NCBI GenBank assembly: GCA_016195915.1
Contig: JACPYS010000067.1
Location: forward strand, 1-64,000
DNA length: 64,000 nt
Reading direction: 5' to 3'
DNA from: Betaproteobacteria bacterium
GTDB lineage: Bacteria; Pseudomonadota; Gammaproteobacteria; Burkholderiales; SG8-39
The notes below the pieces were generated by a model. It did not search any database and was not told where the DNA came from. It worked only from the letters and a program-made list of their open reading frames with translations. Position numbers and translations under genes: made by a program. Numbering within the stretch: the first letter of the stretch is position 1; each line of letters starts with the position of its first letter. Below are positions 18,139-27,416 of this stretch, piece after piece.

Positions 18139-19053
18139 CTACATCGCTTCGTCGCAGGCCGGCGCACTGCGCAATTCAACGACCGCATCGCAAAAGCGCT
18201 GCAGGTGCGCGGCGACTGTGCGCCGCTCAAGGTCGGCCGTCACGACGTGGTATGACTTCTTCAGCAGGATCAATTCCCGCCAGGACGAGCTGATCCGGTC
18301 GATGATGTACTGCGAATTTTTCGGGCTGGTCATGTCGTCGTTCTCGGCCTGGACAAGCAGCACCGGACAGGTCACCTGCGGCAGGATTCGCTTGCACCAC
18401 GCGATCAGATGGCGCATTTCGCAGAACAGGCGCACCGGAAAGTGCGCATAGCCGAGCGCCGCGGAGCCTGCGCTGTCGCGCAGCGTGGTCTTGTTGTACT
18501 GTGCGGCGATTTTCTCGCGCAGTTCCTCGTCGCGCAACCCGAACGGTGCATCCTCCCGGAAATACGCGAAATACTTGAGCCCGCTGTAATGCGCCAGCGG
18601 AATGAGCTTATGCATCCACGGAACGTTCCATCCGTCATAAAAAAGCGTCGGCGAAAGACAAGCCACGCCCGCGACCTCCCCGGGGAACTCGGCCGCCAGG
18701 ATTAGGCAGAGAACCGCCCCGAGCGACAGTCCGCCAATGACGAGCGGCACTCCCTTGGCACGGGCGGCCTCCCGAGCCTCGAGAAAAACCTGCCGCGCCG
18801 AGTCGTACAACTGCTCCCAGGTGGTGCGTGCCAGGATACTCAGGGGCTGGCCGTGATTGATCAGCCGAGGGCAGTGGACGGCGTAGCCGCCGCGATATTG
18901 AAGGTGGTACGCGATATATCCCAGTTCCGTAGGTGAGCCGGTCAGGCCGTGCAGCAGCATGACCATGCAGCGGCCCTCCGCGGGCAGGAAGATGCCGCGA
19001 TCCGGGAGATCCACGGGGCGCTGCGGTTTGATCCAGGCCCATTCGACAGCCAT
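18139..19053 (-). CDS. Alpha/beta hydrolase (carboxylesterase-like)
   Basis: A 304-residue alpha/beta-fold hydrolase. Visible elements are the oxyanion region LLHGLTGSP, the nucleophile elbow GGLSLGA (Ser), the acid region near VQAENDDMTSP and the histidine near KKSYHVVTAD. This resembles carboxylesterase/monoacylglycerol-lipase-type serine hydrolases, and there is no signal peptide. The ATG at 19053 was chosen over a TTG two codons upstream. It is divergent from the class III aminotransferase (120 bases between starts) and followed by the HAD phosphatase one base away. The substrate is unknown; an acyl ester or thioester would fit the ACP/KAS neighbourhood. Confidence 0.8.
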   Translation of the reverse strand: MAVEWAWIKPQRPVDLPDRGIFLPAEGRCMVMLLHGLTGSPTELGYIAYHLQYRGGYAVHCPRLINHGQPLSILARTTWEQLYDSARQVFLEAREAARAKGVPLVIGGLSLGAVLCLILAAEFPGEVAGVACLSPTLFYDGWNVPWMHKLIPLAHYSGLKYFAYFREDAPFGLRDEELREKIAAQYNKTTLRDSAGSAALGYAHFPVRLFCEMRHLIAWCKRILPQVTCPVLLVQAENDDMTSPKNSQYIIDRISSSWRELILLKKSYHVVTADLERRTVAAHLQRFCDAVVELRSAPACDEAM

Positions 19054-19172
19054 ATGCAATAATCCACCGCACGCGCCTCGGGAAACGCGAACAGTTTTCG
19101 AGGATCATGATGAGGTGCGAATGTTATCCGTCGCGTCAAGCTTTCGCAAACCCGAACCTTCTTCCGCCGACA

Positions 19173-20588
19173 ATGAATCAGACCCTACCCGAAACGCACG
19201 CGGCCCTGATCCGCGACGAAGAGCAGATGCTTCTCGAAAAGGAGGCGCGCTACTGCTCGCACGGCGACACGGTCCACTACGCGGAGAACCCTAAATTCTT
19301 CGATCGTTGCGAGGGTAGTTACCTCTACGACCTGCATGGCCAAGAGTACCTCGACCTGCAGATGTGGTATTCGGCCGTCAACCTCGGCTACGCGAATCCC
19401 GTGGTGACCAAGGCCTTGCTCGCGCAGATGGACAAGCTGCCACAACTCGCCTGCCAGTACCTGCACAGGGAAAAGATCGAGCTGGCGGAGATGATCTGCG
19501 AAAGCGTGGAGCGCGGTTTCGGCATGAAGGGAAGAGTGCATTTCAACGTCGGCGGCGCGCAAGCGGTCGAGGACGCCCTCAAGCTGGTGCGCAAGACCAC
19601 GGGCCGGCAGCGCATGCTGGCGTTCCAGGGCGGCTACCATGGCCGCACGCTAGGCGCCTCTGCGATCACCTCCTCGTACCGCTATCGCGAGGCGTTCGGC
19701 GAATTCGCCGATCGCGCCGAGTTCATTCCGTTCCCCTACCCGTTCCGCTCGCCATTCCGCGGCGACGCGGTGAGGACCGAGGACTGGTGCATCGGCGAAT
19801 TCGAGCGCCTGTTCGAACACGAATACACGGGCGCGTGGAACTCGAGCACCGGGCACTCTGAATTCGGCGCGTTCTTCGTCGAGGCGGTGCAGGGTACGGG
19901 CGGATACGTGATCCCGCCGAAGCGCTATTTCAGACGGTTGGCGAAGATCTGCAAGGAGCACGGCATCCTGCTCGTGGATGACGAGATCCAGATGGGTTTC
20001 CATCGCACCGGCAAGATGTGGGCGATGGAGCATTTCGACGCGCGGCCGGATATCATCGTCTTCGGCAAGGCGCTCACCAATGGAATGAACCCTATTTCCG
20101 GCATCTGGGCGCGGGAGGAAATCATCAACCCGGGTGTCTTCGGGCCCGGCTCCACGCATTCGACCTTCGCTTCGAATACACTCGGCACCGCGACCGGGCT
20201 GGCCGTAATGAAGATTCTGGCAGGCGGCGATTACGAGGCCGGCGTGATGAACAAGGGCGCCTATTTCCTCGACAAGTTGCGCGAGATCCAGGCCCGCCAC
20301 AAGGAGGTCGGTGATATCGACGGGCTCGGCCTCGCGTTGCGCATGGAGATGTGCGAGGCGGACGGCTTCACGCCGAGCCGCAAGCTGGCCGACCGCATGT
20401 TCCAGATCGGCCTGGATGGTAATCTCCCCCTCGGGCCGCGCAACCGTATGGGGCTCGTCCTCGATATCGGCGGGTACTACAAGAACGTGATTACGCTTGC
20501 TCCCTCACTCGATATCACCACCGCGGAGATGGATCTTGCGGCGATCGCCCTCGATCACGTGCTGACGCGGGCCAAAGCCTTGCCCTGA
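19173..20588 (+). CDS. Class III PLP-dependent aminotransferase
   Basis: A 471-residue fold-type I aminotransferase of class III (ornithine/acetylornithine/omega-amino group). The cofactor site shows VDDEIQMGFHRTGKMWA with Asp270, and the Schiff-base lysine is Lys299 in VFGKALTNGMN. An amine donor/acceptor cannot be read from sequence, but the class commonly acts on terminal amino groups or aldehydes. ATG 19173 gives a normal N-terminus; the open frame extends 22 codons upstream without a ribosome site. It is divergent from the hydrolase/HAD pair and convergent with the acyltransferase operon (stops 20588 and 20593, four bases apart). Confidence 0.88.
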   Translation: MNQTLPETHAALIRDEEQMLLEKEARYCSHGDTVHYAENPKFFDRCEGSYLYDLHGQEYLDLQMWYSAVNLGYANPVVTKALLAQMDKLPQLACQYLHREKIELAEMICESVERGFGMKGRVHFNVGGAQAVEDALKLVRKTTGRQRMLAFQGGYHGRTLGASAITSSYRYREAFGEFADRAEFIPFPYPFRSPFRGDAVRTEDWCIGEFERLFEHEYTGAWNSSTGHSEFGAFFVEAVQGTGGYVIPPKRYFRRLAKICKEHGILLVDDEIQMGFHRTGKMWAMEHFDARPDIIVFGKALTNGMNPISGIWAREEIINPGVFGPGSTHSTFASNTLGTATGLAVMKILAGGDYEAGVMNKGAYFLDKLREIQARHKEVGDIDGLGLALRMEMCEADGFTPSRKLADRMFQIGLDGNLPLGPRNRMGLVLDIGGYYKNVITLAPSLDITTAEMDLAAIALDHVLTRAKALP

Positions 20589-20592
20589 CGGA

Positions 20593-21765
20593 TTAGGGCA
20601 TCGGAGGATGCGCGTCCGGGTGCGCCTTGAGGTAACGCGCGAGGTCTTCGTCGAGCGTGGCCCAACCGATGCGCCGCGCGCACATCTGGCCGACCGCGTG
20701 AATCAGCGGGTTGCGGTGCGCGCAGTAATTGGTCAGCGGGACCAGCGTATGGCCGGTCTCGATCTTCGGGGCGTAGCCGGTCTGCCCGCTCTGGACCGAA
20801 TCCGCGCCGCGCGACAGGGCGAAATCCACGGCGGCATCCCACAAGCGAAAGTAGAGCAACCACTGTTTCGGGCGGCGATAGTCGATGCCGATGAACTTGT
20901 TGATGACCCTGGCTTCAAGATCGAAGCACAGCATGAAGGCGACCGCTTCGCCGGCGGCTTTTTCCCGCAGGACGATAAAGTGCGCCATCGGCAGCCCGGC
21001 AAGCGCCCCGAAGAACCCGCGGTTCAGCCTTTCGAACCGGGTGGTCGCCTTCTCGTAGGTCTGCCAGAAGAGCCCGAACAGTTCGTCGAGCGTGCCGCCA
21101 TCGGGCGAGCGGACGATCTCGAGATCCAGTTCGACGCTCGCCCTGCTGCGCCGCAGCTTCTTCTTCAGCGCATGCCGGCGCGACCCTTTCATTGCGGCAA
21201 AATAGGCATCCCTGCCTCCGGGTGGAAGTGCGGCGACGGTGCCCGGAAAACTCGCGCAGCGAAAAAGCCCTTCGCGCCGCGAAAGCCAGTCTAGGTCCAC
21301 CGCATCCGATTGCGCGAAGTCCTTCCACACCAGCAGATCCGCGCCGATCTCGCGCGCCTTGGCGTCGAGCCCGTGCTGCAGCGCGCACAGTGCAGCGCGC
21401 CGATCGACGCCGCCGATGAGCCCGACGGTTCCCTCGTCCGCGCAGGGCGAACCAACGAACAGGGTGCGCGGGAACACGAGCGACCGAAATGCCTTGCCCA
21501 GCCAGCGGACCGCCGGGAGCAAGCCGGACGGTGCGACCAAGGCCACGGGAAAGTCCATTACGAAGGCGGGCGCGATCCCGACCGGGGCGCCGCCGAGGTG
21601 GATCAGGCCATAGAGGAAGCTAAACTGATCATCCAGCCCTGAGCGCTCGAGGGCCGCGTACCACCAGCGCCCCTCGAGCGGTGGCGGAAAGCACGCATCC
21701 CACAACGTGGGATCAATGCGCGCTTCGCTCGGGACAAAGGTCAGCGTAAACGCCGCGGCGCTCAT
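20593..21765 (-). CDS. GNAT/FemAB-like N-acyltransferase
   Basis: A 390-residue protein with two GNAT-like halves of the FemAB/BioF2-like acyltransferase type. The second half shows KGSRRHALKKKLRRS, then FWQTYEKATTRFERLN, HFIVLREKAAGEAVAFML, and INKFIGIDYRRPKQWLLYFRLWDAAVDFAL. Such enzymes transfer acyl or aminoacyl groups to an amine. The start ATG 21765 overlaps the upstream SMR gene stop in ATGA; the frame stays open for 147 codons further, but that lies within the SMR genes. It is last in the ACP-KAS-SMR operon. The acyl donor could be the operon's own ACP, which is inference. Confidence 0.75.
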   Translation of the reverse strand: MSAAAFTLTFVPSEARIDPTLWDACFPPPLEGRWWYAALERSGLDDQFSFLYGLIHLGGAPVGIAPAFVMDFPVALVAPSGLLPAVRWLGKAFRSLVFPRTLFVGSPCADEGTVGLIGGVDRRAALCALQHGLDAKAREIGADLLVWKDFAQSDAVDLDWLSRREGLFRCASFPGTVAALPPGGRDAYFAAMKGSRRHALKKKLRRSRASVELDLEIVRSPDGGTLDELFGLFWQTYEKATTRFERLNRGFFGALAGLPMAHFIVLREKAAGEAVAFMLCFDLEARVINKFIGIDYRRPKQWLLYFRLWDAAVDFALSRGADSVQSGQTGYAPKIETGHTLVPLTNYCAHRNPLIHAVGQMCARRIGWATLDEDLARYLKAHPDAHPPMP

Positions 21766-22094
21766 GCGCGTGCGGCTAGCAAACTCACACCGAGCAGGAT
21801 GAGCCCGACGCCGATCCAGCGCGTTCCCGTCACCGGCTCGTTCAGCAGGCGCTGCGAGAACACCGCGACGATGACAAAGCCGATGCTGCCGATCGGAAAT
21901 GCCGTGCTCACTTCGACGAACTGCAACGCGCCGGTGTAGATCAGCGCCTGCAGAATGAAAAGCACGACGCCCGCCCCGATCCAGAGGTTCTTGCGCGTTG
22001 CGACCAGCGCCGATTTCTTGAAGAACACCTGCGCGATGCCTTCGATGATTGCGCACAGGATCACCAACAGAACGCCCAGCGCGGTCTGGTTCAT
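21762..22094 (-). CDS. SMR-type small membrane transporter subunit A
   Basis: A 110-residue integral membrane protein with four predicted TM helices, of small multidrug resistance/DMT size. It begins NQTALGVLLVILCAIIEG and ends GVGLILLGVSLLAARA. The conserved membrane Glu in IIEG is at the usual early TM1 position of SMR proteins. It overlaps the next gene (GNAT) and the previous SMR gene, in each case by four bases (ATGA). Tandem, non-identical SMR genes are typical of heterodimeric pairs such as ArnE/ArnF, which flip lipid-linked sugars. Transport of the locus product is therefore plausible but unproven. Confidence 0.8.
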   Translation of the reverse strand: MNQTALGVLLVILCAIIEGIAQVFFKKSALVATRKNLWIGAGVVLFILQALIYTGALQFVEVSTAFPIGSIGFVIVAVFSQRLLNEPVTGTRWIGVGLILLGVSLLAARA

Positions 22095-22501
22095 CGGGTA
22101 CTTCCGTTTGCGGCATTGCTGTCGTGGTCGGTGCGGCTGATGAACCAGACGCCCGCGAAGACGAGCGCAATGCCGAGGATTTTCGGCGCATCGACGGACT
22201 CGCCAAGGTAGACCACGGACAAGGCGAATACCGACACGAAGCTGATCGACGTGATCGGATGTGAATAGCTCAGGTCGGAGGCTTCTAGCACGCGTAGCCA
22301 GTTGACCAATTGCCACAGGAACAGGCCCCCCACGAGCAGGAACAGCGGCTCGCGGCTCGCCGCCGCCGCTGCGGCCGCGATCGACTCGGGGGCCGCGCTC
22401 TGCGTGACGGCGAGTTTCCAGAGAATCTGCACGGCCGTATCGAGAACGATCGCGAGAGTCAGCCTGAGGACCAGCGCGGCGGGTACGGTACGGCGGATCA
22501 T
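22091..22501 (-). CDS. SMR/EamA-like small membrane transporter subunit B
   Basis: A 136-residue membrane protein with four predicted TM helices: one near residues 8-28, one at LFLLVGGLFLWQLVNWL, one at SFVSVFALSVVYLG, and one at LGIALVFAGVWFIS. Motif DLSYSHPITSIS matches the central region of DMT/SMR transporters such as ArnE-like subunits. ATG 22501 is the first start that excludes a proline/arginine-rich extension. Its stop overlaps the start of subunit A by ATGA. The pairing suggests a heterodimer. It lies 97 bases after the truncated reductase gene. Confidence 0.78.
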   Translation of the reverse strand: MIRRTVPAALVLRLTLAIVLDTAVQILWKLAVTQSAAPESIAAAAAAASREPLFLLVGGLFLWQLVNWLRVLEASDLSYSHPITSISFVSVFALSVVYLGESVDAPKILGIALVFAGVWFISRTDHDSNAANGSTR

Positions 22502-22598
22502 CAAATATGACTGCCCGGCGGGATGTGTGCGCCCGGTGTCGAGACGCGGAGGTGGACTCGGACGCCCCGCATGCTCGAGGGGCCCTTGAGGGGGCAGC

Positions 22599-22796
22599 TT
22601 AAGGACGATGGCGAATTCTAACTGTCCGGCCCGGGGGTTGCCGCCCGCATCGCGTCCACCGCCAGTACGCAATTACATCCGCGCGCAGCGGGAACAGCAA
22701 CTGCAAGTCGGCGCGGTTCTCGAGCCAGTCCACGGCGATGGCGCTGCCGAGAACGCCGGTGGTACCGGTCACCAGCAAAGTATCGGTGGCGCTCAT
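22599..22796 (-). pseudogene. Truncated thioester-reductase-like SDR gene
   Basis: A 65-residue frame that begins SATDTLLVTGTTGVLGSAI, a clear NAD(P)-binding TGxxGxxG start of an extended short-chain dehydrogenase. It continues VDWLENRADLQLLFPLRAD and then loses similarity and stops within about 25 residues. Extended SDR proteins, including carboxylic-acid/thioester reductases, are normally over 300 residues, so this is a 3'-truncated remnant. It overlaps the ketoacyl synthase stop in ATGA, showing it was once part of the operon. Which SDR subfamily cannot be fixed from the N-terminus alone; thioester reductase is inferred from the ACP/KAS context. Confidence 0.65.
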
Positions 22797-24034
22797 TGCA
22801 CCGGTCTCGCGATCAGCACCGCGTTGGTACCGCCGAAGGCGAACGAATTTGACATTACCCCATCCAGTTCGGGAACACGGCGGGACGCAAGCGCAATGTA
22901 ATCCAGATCGCACTCGGGATCGGGTATGCGCAGGTGCGCCGTCGGCGGCAGGATGCGCCTTCGCATCGCCATCAGGGCCGCGATGAACTCCACCGCGCCG
23001 CCCGCGCCCATCAGGTGCCCGTGCAGCGCCTTTGTGGAACTGACGGGAATCCGCTGCACGGCGGTACCGAATGCGGCCTTCAGCGATTGCGTTTCGACCT
23101 TGTCTCCCACCTTGGTCGCGGTACCATGCGCATTGATATAGCCAATGTCGGCAGCGGCGACCCCGCTGCGCTCTGCCTCCCGCAACGCAATGCGAATCGC
23201 GCGCGCCTGGCCCTCGACATCCGGGCGGCTCAGATTCAACCCGTCATTCGCGATGCCGTAACCGGCGATTTCAGCAAGCGGGTTTGCGCCTCGCTGCGTG
23301 GCGTGCTCGAGGCTTTCGAGGACCAGCACGCCGGCGCCCTCGCCAAGCACGAGGCCCGTTCGGTCCTTGGCGAAAGGGCGGCACGAGGTTTCGGGCGCTG
23401 CCTTGTCTTCAACCGCCAGCGCCATCAGCGCCTGCCACGATCTCATGATGCCGTAGGTAAGAATCGATTCCGCGCCGCCCGCAACCACGATGTCAGCCGC
23501 GCCCGCGGCGATCGCGCGAAACGCCTCGCCAATCGCAACCGCGCTCGACGCGCACGCGACTGCATAGGTATAGCAAGCGCCTTGCAATCGAAATTCGATC
23601 GCCACGTTGGCCGCCGCGGCATTGGGCATTGCGGCCACCACCGACATCGGCTTGACGCGATTCAGGCCTTTGCGAAAAAGATCGTCGTACCCGGATTCAA
23701 GCGTCGATGCGCCGCCAAAGCCGGTGCCGAAATAGACTGCGCCCGAGTCAGGCGAAGCCAACACCGGCGAGCCCGCCTGCAACCAAGCCTCACGCGCGGC
23801 AACGAGAGCGAACTGGCTGAAGCGGTCGAGCTGCGAGAGCCGCTCCTTCGGGAAGTGCGTCGACGGATCGAAGCCCTTGATCTGCGCTGCGACCGGCAGC
23901 CCCGACACGCCTGACAGAGGAATCTCGACCGGACCGATGCCCGAACGGACCTCAATCAGGCTGGCGAAAAACTCCTCTGTCGTCCGGCCGACCGGGGTGA
24001 GCACTCCTGTGCCGGTAACAACAACCCGCCTCAA
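22793..24034 (-). CDS. Beta-ketoacyl-ACP synthase II-like
   Basis: A 413-residue condensing enzyme of the FabF/KAS II type. The catalytic triad is visible: nucleophile Cys161 in VACASSAVAIG, His303 in NAHGTATKVGD and His340 in ALHGHLMGAGG. FabF condenses malonyl-ACP with acyl-ACP. The start is TTG 24034, overlapping the ACP stop by TTGA. It is much less like housekeeping FabF neighbourhoods (no fabG/fabD here) and is paired with a dedicated ACP, so it likely builds a special acyl chain. It is followed by the truncated reductase and SMR genes. Confidence 0.9.
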   Translation of the reverse strand: MRRVVVTGTGVLTPVGRTTEEFFASLIEVRSGIGPVEIPLSGVSGLPVAAQIKGFDPSTHFPKERLSQLDRFSQFALVAAREAWLQAGSPVLASPDSGAVYFGTGFGGASTLESGYDDLFRKGLNRVKPMSVVAAMPNAAAANVAIEFRLQGACYTYAVACASSAVAIGEAFRAIAAGAADIVVAGGAESILTYGIMRSWQALMALAVEDKAAPETSCRPFAKDRTGLVLGEGAGVLVLESLEHATQRGANPLAEIAGYGIANDGLNLSRPDVEGQARAIRIALREAERSGVAAADIGYINAHGTATKVGDKVETQSLKAAFGTAVQRIPVSSTKALHGHLMGAGGAVEFIAALMAMRRRILPPTAHLRIPDPECDLDYIALASRRVPELDGVMSNSFAFGGTNAVLIARPVQ

Positions 24035-24279
24035 ACAGTGCCCTCGTTCGCAGTCGCCGCTTTTTCCACCACAGCGACGATATCGGACACGGTGCGCAGT
24101 TCCCCGCGCTCGTCGGAGAGCGACACCCCGAACGCCTCTTCGAGAAGGAACATGAACTCGATCGCGCCGAGCGAGTCGATCCCGAGATCGGCAAGTGTCT
24201 GATCAGGCAGGACTTGCCCTGCGGCGAGCGAAAAGTGCTCCTGCATCATTTGTTGGACCCGCAGCGCGACGGTTTGCAT
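24031..24279 (-). CDS. Acyl carrier protein
   Basis: An 82-residue acyl carrier protein with phosphopantetheine attachment Ser36 in LADLGIDSLGAIEFMF. It has the acidic four-helix pattern of the family. It heads the operon ACP-KAS-reductase remnant-SMR-SMR-acyltransferase and overlaps the KAS gene start by four bases (TTGA). A strong promoter lies just upstream at 24305-24333. It is a dedicated ACP; the housekeeping acpP is usually next to fabD/fabG/fabF. Confidence 0.9.
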   Translation of the reverse strand: MQTVALRVQQMMQEHFSLAAGQVLPDQTLADLGIDSLGAIEFMFLLEEAFGVSLSDERGELRTVSDIVAVVEKAATANEGTV

Positions 24280-24304
24280 TAACGTAATCCGTGGCCAGAA
24301 AACG

Positions 24305-24333
24305 GTTATAAGTTTACTCCAATGTCTTGTCGA
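24305..24333 (-). promoter_or_regulatory. Sigma-70 promoter for the ACP operon
   Basis: On the minus strand, TCGACA (24328-24333, five of six matches to TTGACA) is followed by a 17-base spacer and TATAAC (24305-24310, five of six to TATAAT). The predicted start point, near 24298, leaves a leader of about 20 bases before the ACP ATG at 24279. Confidence 0.7.
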
Positions 24334-24557
24334 TGGGCTATCGGCAGGCTTGCAACCGACTTACGCGAGCCTCGTGAACGCTGATTGGCGCCGCCAGTGT
24401 CGCGCTGGTTGCAGCAGCTACCCGCGTAAGCTAGCATTGCATCCACGATTTGCCGAGCGCAGTTTTCGCCCGTCAGGGCACCCCCGGGCCATACGCAGCC
24501 CGGCGCCGGCCGGTCAGCAGAACACATTCCACAAGGCCAAACCCTGAAGGAGGTCCC

Positions 24558-25037
24558 ATGGGCGTCAAAGTTTCCATGACCGTCAACGGCAAGAAGCTGT
24601 CTTCGGACGTCGAGGAACGCACCCTGCTGGTGACACTGATTCGCGAACACCTGCGGCTCACCGGCACGCACGTCGGTTGCGATACCGCCCAATGCGGCGC
24701 ATGCACCGTTCACATGAACGGAAATGCAGTCAAGTCCTGCTCCATGCTCGCGATGCAGGCCGAGGGTGCCGACATCCTGACCATCGAAGGTGTCGCGGCG
24801 CCCGATGGCACGCTGCACCCGATGCAGGCGGCCTTCAAGGAAAACCACGGATTGCAGTGCGGCTTCTGCACCCCCGGCATGGTGATGAACGCGATCGATT
24901 TTGCCAAACGCCACCCGGTCGCGGGCGAGCAGGAGGTGCGTGAAGGCCTCGAGGGCAATCTGTGCCGCTGCACCGGGTACCACAACATCGTGAAAAGCAT
25001 CGTGGCCGGAAGCAAGGCCATGGCCGCCGGCAAATAA
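24558..25037 (+). CDS. coxS: Molybdenum hydroxylase iron-sulfur subunit (CoxS-like)
   Basis: A 159-residue small subunit carrying two [2Fe-2S] clusters. The N-terminal plant-ferredoxin-type cluster uses Cys41, Cys46, Cys49 and Cys61 ([16 protein letters not shown]). The C-terminal helical cluster uses Cys101, Cys104, Cys136 and Cys138 (CGFCTPG and LCRCTGY). It passes electrons from the molybdenum site of CoxL to the FAD of CoxM. AAGGAGG sits four bases before ATG 24558. Eleven bases separate it from coxL. The 277-base gap to the divergent ACP gene should hold the cox promoter. Confidence 0.93.
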   Translation: MGVKVSMTVNGKKLSSDVEERTLLVTLIREHLRLTGTHVGCDTAQCGACTVHMNGNAVKSCSMLAMQAEGADILTIEGVAAPDGTLHPMQAAFKENHGLQCGFCTPGMVMNAIDFAKRHPVAGEQEVREGLEGNLCRCTGYHNIVKSIVAGSKAMAAGK

Positions 25038-25048
25038 GGGAGACAACC

Positions 25049-27406
25049 ATGGGTGCTCCGCTGATTGGTGCGCGTATCGAGCGCAAAGAGGATTATCGCT
25101 TTCTCACGGGTGCGGGCCAGTACACAGACGATGTCGTGCTGCCCGGCCAGACCCACGCCGTCTTCGTGCGCTCGCCGCACGCGCACGCGAAGATCCGGTC
25201 GATCCGGAAAGACGAGGCGCTGAAAAAACCCGGCGTGCTCGCGTTGTTCACGGGCGAGGACCTCGCGGCGGCCAAAGTCGGCGGCCTGCCCTGCGGTTGG
25301 CTGATCACCGACGTCAACGGCCAGCCGATGAAGGAGCCGGCACACCCTTGCCTCGCGCAGGGCAAGGTGCGCTATGTCGGGGACCACGTCGCGGTGGTGA
25401 TCGCTGAAACGCTCGAGGAAGCGCACGAAGCGGCTGAAGCGGTGCATGTGGACTATGAGGTGCTCCCGTCGGTGGTCGATACCGCTTCGGCGTCCTCCAA
25501 GGGCGCGCCGCAGTTGCACGAGAACGCGCCTGACAATACTTGCTACGTCTGGGCGATCGGCGACAAGTCGGTGGTGGACAAGGCTTTCGCGGGAGCCGCG
25601 CACGTCACGCGCCTCGATCTGGTCAACAACCGCCTGATTCCCAACGCCGTCGAGCCGCGTGCGGCGACCGGCGCCTACTCGCGCGCGGACCAGTCATACA
25701 CGCTGTACGTGTCGAACCAGAACCCCCACGTCGAGCGCCTGCTGATGACCGCCTTCGTTCTCAGCCTCCCCGAGCACAAAGTGCGGGTCGTTGCGCCCGA
25801 CGTCGGCGGCGGCTTCGGCTCGAAGATCTACATCTACGCCGAAGACGTGGTCGTCACCTGGGCGGCGAAACAGATCAACCGCCCCGTGAAATGGACCGCC
25901 GAGCGCTCCGAATCGTTCGTCTCCGACGCGCACGGCCGCGATCACGTCACGGTCGCGGAGATGGCGATGGACAAGGACGGCAAGTTCCTCGCCATGCGCG
26001 TGCATACGACGGCGAACGTCGGTGCCTACCTTTCGACCTTCGCCTCGTGCGTGCCTACCATCCTGTACGCCACGCTGCTCGCGGGCCAGTACACCACGCC
26101 GGTGATCTATTGCGAGGTGAAAGCCGTGTTCAGCAACACCACTCCGGTGGATGCGTATCGCGGTGCGGGCCGCCCGGAGGCGACCTACGTGGTCGAGCGC
26201 CTGGTGGAGACGGCGGCGCGTGAGATGAAGCTCGATCCGGCCGAAATCCGCCGGCGCAATTTCATCCGCAGCTTCCCGTATCAGACGCCGGTAGCGCTGT
26301 GCTACGACACGGGCGATTACGAAGCGACGCTCGATGGCGCGCTCAAGCTTGCGGACGTTGCGGGCTACGCGGCGCGCAAAAAGGCCTCCGAAGCCAAGGG
26401 CCGGTTGCGCGGGCTGGGATATGCCGCGTACATCGAGGCCTGCGGCATTGCGCCCTCTGCAGTCGCCGGTTCGCTCGGCGCGAGAGCCGGACTTTTCGAA
26501 GCGGGCGAAGTGCGCGTGCATCCGACCGGTTCGGTAACGGTTTTCACCGGCTCGCATTCGCACGGGCAGGGGCATGAAACGACGTTCGCGCAGGTGGTCG
26601 CCGATCGCCTCGGCATCGGAATTGAAAGCGTCGACATCGTGCACGGCGATACTTCCAAGGTGCTCTTCGGGATGGGCACCTACGGCTCGCGCTCCATTGC
26701 AGTGGGAGGTACCGCCATCGTGAAGGCCCTCGACAAGATCATCGCCAAGGGGAAGAAAATCGCAGCGCACCTGCTGGAAGCGTCCGAGTCGGACATCGAG
26801 TACGACCGCGGGGTGTTCAAGGTTTCGGGAACCGACAAGCAGAAGATGTTCGGCGAGGTGGCTTTTGCGGCCTATGTGCCGCATAACTACCCGCACGACA
26901 AGCTCGAGCCGGGGCTGAACGAAAACGCTTTTTACGATCCTGCGAACTTCACCTTCCCCGCGGGCACCTACGTGTGCGAGGTCGAGATCGATCCCGACAC
27001 GGGCAAGGTCAGCGTCGAGCGGTTCACGGCGGTCGACGACTTCGGCAAGATCATCAATCCGATGATCGTCGATGGTCAGGTGCACGGAGGGCTGACCCAG
27101 GGAATCGGCCAGGCGCTGACCGAGGGCTGCATATACGACAAGGACAGCGGACAACTTCTCACCGGCTCGTTCATGGACTACAGCATCCCGCGCGCCGATG
27201 ATGTTCCCTCGTTCAAGGTCGACACGCGCGAAACGCCGTGCACCCACAACCCCCTGGGGGTGAAAGGCTGCGGCGAGGCGGGCGCGATCGGCGCGCCGGC
27301 GGCGATGATGAACGCGATCACCGACGCGCTTGGCGTGAAGGATGTGCCGATGCCTGCCACCCCGCAGACGGTGTGGCGCGCCCTGCAAAACAAGAAAGCA
27401 GCCTGA
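25049..27406 (+). CDS. coxL: Form II CO dehydrogenase-like large subunit, molybdenum-binding
   Basis: A 785-residue molybdopterin-binding catalytic subunit of the xanthine/CO dehydrogenase family. The active-site loop reads AYRGAGR (369-375), the signature of form II, rather than the AYxCSFR of true aerobic CO dehydrogenase. The catalytic base is Glu743 in [14 protein letters not shown]. Form II enzymes oxidise other substrates, or CO only weakly, so the substrate is open. ATG 25049 follows a GGGAGA site. It lies between coxS and coxM in the order S-L-M, which differs from the M-S-L order of canonical form I operons. Cofactor maturation genes xdhC and mocA are at 1.5-3 kb. Confidence 0.93.
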   Translation: MGAPLIGARIERKEDYRFLTGAGQYTDDVVLPGQTHAVFVRSPHAHAKIRSIRKDEALKKPGVLALFTGEDLAAAKVGGLPCGWLITDVNGQPMKEPAHPCLAQGKVRYVGDHVAVVIAETLEEAHEAAEAVHVDYEVLPSVVDTASASSKGAPQLHENAPDNTCYVWAIGDKSVVDKAFAGAAHVTRLDLVNNRLIPNAVEPRAATGAYSRADQSYTLYVSNQNPHVERLLMTAFVLSLPEHKVRVVAPDVGGGFGSKIYIYAEDVVVTWAAKQINRPVKWTAERSESFVSDAHGRDHVTVAEMAMDKDGKFLAMRVHTTANVGAYLSTFASCVPTILYATLLAGQYTTPVIYCEVKAVFSNTTPVDAYRGAGRPEATYVVERLVETAAREMKLDPAEIRRRNFIRSFPYQTPVALCYDTGDYEATLDGALKLADVAGYAARKKASEAKGRLRGLGYAAYIEACGIAPSAVAGSLGARAGLFEAGEVRVHPTGSVTVFTGSHSHGQGHETTFAQVVADRLGIGIESVDIVHGDTSKVLFGMGTYGSRSIAVGGTAIVKALDKIIAKGKKIAAHLLEASESDIEYDRGVFKVSGTDKQKMFGEVAFAAYVPHNYPHDKLEPGLNENAFYDPANFTFPAGTYVCEVEIDPDTGKVSVERFTAVDDFGKIINPMIVDGQVHGGLTQGIGQALTEGCIYDKDSGQLLTGSFMDYSIPRADDVPSFKVDTRETPCTHNPLGVKGCGEAGAIGAPAAMMNAITDALGVKDVPMPATPQTVWRALQNKKAA

Positions 27407-27416
27407 GGAGACCCAC

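Noticed and set aside
20593-22206. Acyltransferase frame extended to 537 codons
   Set aside because: The upstream 147 codons lie inside both SMR genes; the ATGA start at 21765 is better supported.
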